NCBI GenBank assembly: GCA_023393115.1
Contig: JAEWMS010000075.1
Location: 1 to 44,502 of the forward strand
DNA: 44,502 nucleotides
From: Bacillota bacterium
GTDB taxonomy: Bacteria; Bacillota; Clostridia; Acetivibrionales; DSM-1351
Reading direction: 5' to 3'
This document shows positions 41,027 to 44,502 of the stretch, one piece after another; position 1 is the first letter of the stretch; the number at the start of each line of letters is the position of its first letter. The translations under genes were made by a program, and so were the position numbers. Under the pieces are notes generated by a model. That model saw only the letters and a list, made by a program, of their open reading frames with translations. It ran no database searches and was not told the origin of the DNA.

Positions 41027-42346
41027 CTTAAATTTCCATATGAAAGTACTGATTCTAATACTATTTTTTCAAATATGGATGAACTTAAGAAGCGTGATGG
41101 GAACTGGAAAGAAGGAAAGACCTGGAGTCTTGTTTACTATGCTGGAGAAGAGATAACAAAAGTAGCTGAAGAAGCCTATTTGAAGTTTTTCCATGCAAAT
41201 GCGCTAAATCCCACAGTCTTCAACAGCCTCCGTCAATTTGAAAATGACATTCTTTCCATGGCTGCCGACCTGTTTCACGGTGATGAAGAGACTGCAGGAA
41301 GTCTGACCAGCGGAGGCAGCGAAAGTATTCTGATGGCTGTTAAAACATACAGAGATGAGGCTAGGGCTCTTCATCCCGAAATAAAGGAGCCTGAGATGAT
41401 TTTACCTGTATCAGCCCACGCCTCTTTTGAAAAGGCAGCCCACTATTTTGGTGTCAAGGCTGTACATATACCGCTAACTAATGAGTATAAAGCAGATTTA
41501 AACGCACTTGAAAAGGCAATTACACCAAATACGATACTCATCGTGGGTTCAGCACCGGCTTATCCTCAGGGAATTGTTGATCCCATAGCTGAGATGGGTC
41601 AGCTTGCAATAAAGTATGGCCTAAGGTTCCACGTGGATGCGTGTCTGGGAGGCTTTATCCTGCCCTTTATAAAGGATATTGGCTATCCGGTTCCTGATTT
41701 CGATTTTACTGTTCCGGGCGTAAGCTCAATATCAGCTGATCTTCATAAATACGGCTTTGCTGCAAAGGGAGTGTCGGCAATCCTTTATAGAAACAGTGAG
41801 CTACGGAGATATCAGTATTTTGCATATGCAGACTGGCCGGGCGGCTTGTTTGTATCACCTTCAGCCACAGGAACCAGACCCGGCGGAGCAATTGCCTCGG
41901 CATATGCTGTTTTGAACTATCTGGGCCGGGAGGGTTATCAGAAACTTGCCCGGACTATTATGAACATAACCGTAAAACTCAAGGACGGCATTGATGACAT
42001 ACCTGAACTGTACATACTCGGTAAACCTGAAGCCGGCGTCTTTGCATTTGGCTCTGACAGTATAAATATTCATACTCTGGCAGATATACTGGAGGAGAAG
42101 GGTTGGGTTATTGATCAGCAAACAAATCCGGACTGTCTGCATTTTATGGTGACGCCGGCGCATGAAGCTGTTGTCGGAAGCTTTCTGAGTGACCTGAAAG
42201 CTGCTGTAGTTGAAGTAAAGAATTCTCCAGAGGCTGCAAAAGGGAACAGTGCCGCACTTTACGGTATGAAAGCTGTGCTGCCGTCAGGAAAGACCGAAGA
42301 ATACCTGCTGGACAGCCTTAATAAGTTGATGGGCAGGAATGAGTAA
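41024..42346 (+). CDS. PLP-dependent sphingosine-1-phosphate-lyase / decarboxylase-family enzyme
   Basis: A 440-residue fold-type I PLP enzyme of the group II decarboxylase / S1P-lyase (Dpl1) branch. AGSLTSGGSESILMAVKTYR (about 87) binds the cofactor phosphate, HVDACLGGF (about 204) contains the ring-binding Asp, and SADLHKYGFAAKG carries the Schiff-base Lys242. The SISADLHKYG wording is closer to S1P lyases than to glutamate decarboxylases. Such lyases cleave a C-C bond next to an amino and hydroxyl pair. The ATG at 41024 has GGAGG 5 bases upstream; longer in-frame openings are rejected. It is followed by the GNAT gene after 17 bases. Confidence 0.82.
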   Translation: MLKFPYESTDSNTIFSNMDELKKRDGNWKEGKTWSLVYYAGEEITKVAEEAYLKFFHANALNPTVFNSLRQFENDILSMAADLFHGDEETAGSLTSGGSESILMAVKTYRDEARALHPEIKEPEMILPVSAHASFEKAAHYFGVKAVHIPLTNEYKADLNALEKAITPNTILIVGSAPAYPQGIVDPIAEMGQLAIKYGLRFHVDACLGGFILPFIKDIGYPVPDFDFTVPGVSSISADLHKYGFAAKGVSAILYRNSELRRYQYFAYADWPGGLFVSPSATGTRPGGAIASAYAVLNYLGREGYQKLARTIMNITVKLKDGIDDIPELYILGKPEAGVFAFGSDSINIHTLADILEEKGWVIDQQTNPDCLHFMVTPAHEAVVGSFLSDLKAAVVEVKNSPEAAKGNSAALYGMKAVLPSGKTEEYLLDSLNKLMGRNE

Positions 42347-42363
42347 AAAAGGTAGGGGCTAAT

Positions 42364-42924
42364 ATGAAACTTGAAGGTGTGAAATTCTATAATGATAAGT
42401 TCTTTATAAGAGCAGCCGAGGAAAAGGATATTCCCATTGCATTAGCTTTGAGAAAAAAACTATTCAGGGATACGGGTGTTCCTGGGGAAGCCTTCAGGGA
42501 TGATTTGGATTCCACTCTGCTTAAGGATTATAATGAAGCATACAAAAGAAAGGATATGCTTCATTTCTTTGCCTATGACAGAGAGAAGGAGGGCCAGCCT
42601 GCAGCGGTTGCAGGGTTGCTGCTAAAAAGCGATTTTCCATACTATTTGTTTAAACCGGGTTATTACGGCTGGGTTATTGATGTATATACTGAGCCTGAAT
42701 ACCGTGGCAAGGGTCTGGCTTCAAGACTTCTTGAAGAGGTAAAATTATGGGGACTGGAAAAGGGAGTTGCCGAGCTGAAGCTTATTTCTGCCAGCGAAAA
42801 TGCCCGCAGAATATATGAAAAATTCGGATTTCGCCCAACTTCAGAGATGAGTATTAATATTGGGACTCAAAAAACCTATAATGAATTTATTGACCTAGGT
42901 AACAAAATAAATACATTAAAATAA
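42364..42924 (+). CDS. GNAT family N-acetyltransferase
   Basis: A 186-residue acetyltransferase. FIRAAEEKDIPIALALRKKLF at the N-terminus, and the acetyl-CoA motif VYTEPEYRGKGLASRLLEEV (about 115) and NARRIYEKFGFRP (about 142) are family-typical. The acceptor is unknown; an amine produced by the preceding PLP enzyme is a reasonable guess. It is the last gene before a terminator. Confidence 0.88.
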   Translation: MKLEGVKFYNDKFFIRAAEEKDIPIALALRKKLFRDTGVPGEAFRDDLDSTLLKDYNEAYKRKDMLHFFAYDREKEGQPAAVAGLLLKSDFPYYLFKPGYYGWVIDVYTEPEYRGKGLASRLLEEVKLWGLEKGVAELKLISASENARRIYEKFGFRPTSEMSINIGTQKTYNEFIDLGNKINTLK

Positions 42925-43234
42925 ATTTCTGACCAAAATAAAGTCGGCTAAATATCTAAATTTCTTCTATTGATGAACAACAATATTGTAAATATAATAT
43001 TAAATATAAACATACATAGCGGAATAATATGAAATGAACATATCAAAACGCATGAGTATAGTTAATTTAATATTTACAATAAGGTAATATATCTGATTAG
43101 AAAACTAAAGGATAATTCCAGTAAATTACTGCGATTATCCTTTGTTTTTTTAAACATTGCGATATCAGCTGTAAAAACCCACAAGGTAACTTATAACAAT
43201 TTAAATACGCCAGTGTGCGTAGAAGGGAGAAAAT
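42925..43234. other. gene-free stretch with a terminator
   Basis: 310 bases, A/T-rich, without an ORF carrying a ribosome site. It contains the terminator at 43107-43150 and, just before the next gene, a hairpin (TACGC ... GCGTA, 43206-43221). A weak -10-like TATAAC lies at 43192-43197. No riboswitch class was recognised. Confidence 0.5.
43107..43150 (+). terminator. rho-independent terminator / possible attenuator before the second binding protein
   Basis: AAAGGATAAT (43107-43116) pairs with ATTATCCTTT (43134-43143) and is followed by GTTTTTTT. It either ends the 33840-42924 transcript, 180 bases after the GNAT gene, or attenuates the next unit. Confidence 0.8.
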
Positions 43235-44308
43235 ATGAAAAACAATAAATTAAAAATTTTAACTGCAGCTTTAATTACAGTAGGCCTGATGATAGGTGGA
43301 ATAACCGGCTGTGGAAACAATGAAAATGATGCTTCAAAGGCTGTGGCCTCAAAAACAGAAGCCAAAACGACAGCTGGAGAATCAAGCAAGGCTTCAGGAA
43401 ATACAGAAACATTTAAGATTAACGTTGCCGTAGATTCAGGTACCTTTGCATATCCTTTCTGGGTTGCTAAAAATAAAGGACTTCTTGAAAAATACAATAT
43501 TGAAGCAAACTTTCAGACTTACGCTTATGGAATTGACACTATAAATGCTGTTCAGCTTGATCAGGCAGACATAGGTGAAGCTATGGATTTTGCGGCGGTA
43601 AGCCGGTTGGGCGGGGCGAGTGAGCTGCAATTTATTTCCTTTATAGCCGGTAACAAGTTAAGTGCAGCAAAATTATATGTTCTTAAAGACAATATTCAAA
43701 AAGTAGAAGATTTGTCCGGTAAATCGGTAGTAGTTCAAAAAGGAACGGTAAATGAATATGTCTGGGCACAGACCTTTACAAAATTCGGAATTGACCCCAA
43801 ATCGGTAAATCCTCTTTATATCAGCAGTACAGCAGAGGGACTTGCACTTGTAAAATCGGGTGATGCTGATGCAATCTGGGCAGGTGCCGATATTAGCAAT
43901 CAGGTTGAAGAACTGGGAGGTAAAAGTCTTGGAGATTACAATTTGATTGGGTTTGCTCCCCAGGGCTTCCTAATGCTGAAAAAAGTATATCTTGATAAAA
44001 ACAGCGAAGGTATTCAGCGCCTACTAAAGGCATTAAAGGAATCAGTTGATATAATCAACGCCGATCCAAAGGAAGCAGCAAAAATTGTAAAAGACAACTT
44101 TAAAATACCCGAGGAGAATATAGCTAAGGTGTTGGGAGATACAATTTTTGACATCAGACTGAGTCAGCAGGATGTTGATCAGCTGGACAGTGTTACAAAA
44201 TGGTCAATCCAAAATAAGTTGATCAAATATGATTTCAGCGTTAAGGATTATATATATTTAGATCCTCTTAAGGCCGTCTTCCCCGACACCATTACCTATA
44301 AAAAGTAG
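43235..44308 (+). CDS. second NMT1/THI5-like substrate-binding lipoprotein
   Basis: This 357-residue lipoprotein has a hydrophobic signal (LKILTAALITVGLMIGGITGC), the lipobox ITGC and a Ser/Thr/Lys-rich linker to about residue 65. Its binding domain contains INVAVDSGTFAYPFWVAKNKG, LSGKSVVVQKGTVNEYVWAQ and LALVKSGDADAIWAGADI. It is related to the SBP at 36805 only at family level, so a different ligand is likely. The window ends 194 bases later; its permease and ATPase are presumably beyond the edge. Confidence 0.87.
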   Translation: MKNNKLKILTAALITVGLMIGGITGCGNNENDASKAVASKTEAKTTAGESSKASGNTETFKINVAVDSGTFAYPFWVAKNKGLLEKYNIEANFQTYAYGIDTINAVQLDQADIGEAMDFAAVSRLGGASELQFISFIAGNKLSAAKLYVLKDNIQKVEDLSGKSVVVQKGTVNEYVWAQTFTKFGIDPKSVNPLYISSTAEGLALVKSGDADAIWAGADISNQVEELGGKSLGDYNLIGFAPQGFLMLKKVYLDKNSEGIQRLLKALKESVDIINADPKEAAKIVKDNFKIPEENIAKVLGDTIFDIRLSQQDVDQLDSVTKWSIQNKLIKYDFSVKDYIYLDPLKAVFPDTITYKK

Positions 44309-44390
44309 ACGCATCTGAAATCATAAGATATTCAATTAGTGATATATGAATGTGATATATGACTGGTAACAGATGGAAAGGAGACCAACT

Positions 44391-44405
44391 ATGAATAGTC
44401 AATAG
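44391..44405 (+). other. four-codon mini-ORF behind a strong ribosome site
   Basis: AAAGGAG (44377-44383) is correctly spaced to an ATG that opens MNSQ and then stops at TAG. About 55 bases later a hairpin (GCATCT-AC-AGATGC, 44461-44474) precedes another GGGAG at the window edge. It could be a leader peptide, or a remnant of a longer gene. Confidence 0.3.
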
Positions 44406-44460
44406 AAAATGTAAATATTATTTAGAATTTTAGTTGGGTAAAAAGAGTATAGCAAACAAA

Positions 44461-44474
44461 GCATCTACAGATGC
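44461..44474 (+). promoter_or_regulatory. hairpin 5' of the ribosome site at the window edge
   Basis: GCATCT-AC-AGATGC, a 6-bp perfect stem about 17 bases before GGGAGA (44493 on). It follows the pattern of hairpins preceding ribosome sites elsewhere in this window. The gene it would serve lies outside. Confidence 0.4.
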
Positions 44475-44502
44475 ATTTTGAAAATTGAATATGGGAGACT
44501 GG

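Noticed and set aside
42925..43234. Possible riboswitch upstream of the second SBP
   Set aside because: A terminator is present, but no conserved aptamer core (TPP, SAM, FMN, cobalamin, glycine) could be found upstream of it. It is listed only as a terminator or possible attenuator.
1..44502. CRISPR arrays, tRNA/rRNA genes, IS elements, phage attachment sites
   Set aside because: No regularly spaced direct repeats, cloverleaf sequence, transposase or integrase reading frame was found. The only repeats are in-frame tandem arrays, hairpin leaders and the 29069-30707 duplication.

Overview
The window is a low-GC Firmicute chromosome, most likely a mesophilic spore-forming clostridium of the Ruminiclostridium / cluster III type. 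This is inferred from the Gram-positive pyrimidine operon with a PyrR attenuator and a PyrK/PyrD-1B pair, from RNase Y and YmdB, from a SplB homologue, from A/T-rich intergenic DNA and from strong GGAGG ribosome sites. No rRNA, tRNA, IS element, prophage or CRISPR array was seen.

Layout. (1) 1-1972: a two-gene ATPase + TOPRIM-like cassette with its own promoter, probably an anti-phage (abortive-infection type) system. (2) 2159-7302: housekeeping genes ygiQ-like radical SAM, folD and rny. The rny gene appears to start at ATC rather than ATG. (3) 7461-12476: ymdB, pgeF, an orphan peptide-type binding lipoprotein, lspA and rluD. (4) 12477-23182: the pyr operon pyrR-B-C-F-carA-carB-pyrK-pyrD behind a recognisable PyrR-binding loop and attenuator. 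A highly structured 250-base spacer separates carB from pyrK. (5) 23280-26595: histidine phosphatase, a phosphoribosyltransferase-like protein that may fill the missing PyrE role, a DUF1287 protein, a YbaK deacylase and a small membrane protein. (6) 26647-29020, minus strand: a SplB homologue lacking the hydrogen-donor cysteine, and a YibE/F membrane protein. (7) 29069-30707: a decayed tandem duplication (5' yibE + 3' end of an AraC-type regulator) whose junction is occupied by a DUF2268-type zinc protease gene. (8) 30649-33238: response regulator, N-terminally truncated histidine kinase and a stand-alone receiver.

(9) 33332-44502 is the most interesting part: a ThiS-like protein, metK, two paralogous radical-SAM-like enzymes with an unusual CX8CX2C cysteine triad, an FMN split-barrel protein, a complete SsuABC/TauABC/ThiXYZ-like importer, a sphingosine-1-phosphate-lyase-like PLP enzyme, a GNAT acetyltransferase and a second NMT1/THI5-like binding lipoprotein whose transporter continues beyond the window. 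Spacing inside 33840-42924 is mostly 11-40 bases, so most of it is probably one transcription unit. I read it as an uptake-plus-modification pathway for a small S- or N-containing compound. The substrate cannot be deduced from the sequence, and I do not recognise the pathway.

A cross-cutting feature is short perfect hairpins placed just 5' of Shine-Dalgarno sites inside operons. At least three genes (ybaK, the AraC-type regulator, the PLP lyase) carry nearly the same roughly 50-65-base leader ending at the start codon, and pyrF and carB carry related ones.
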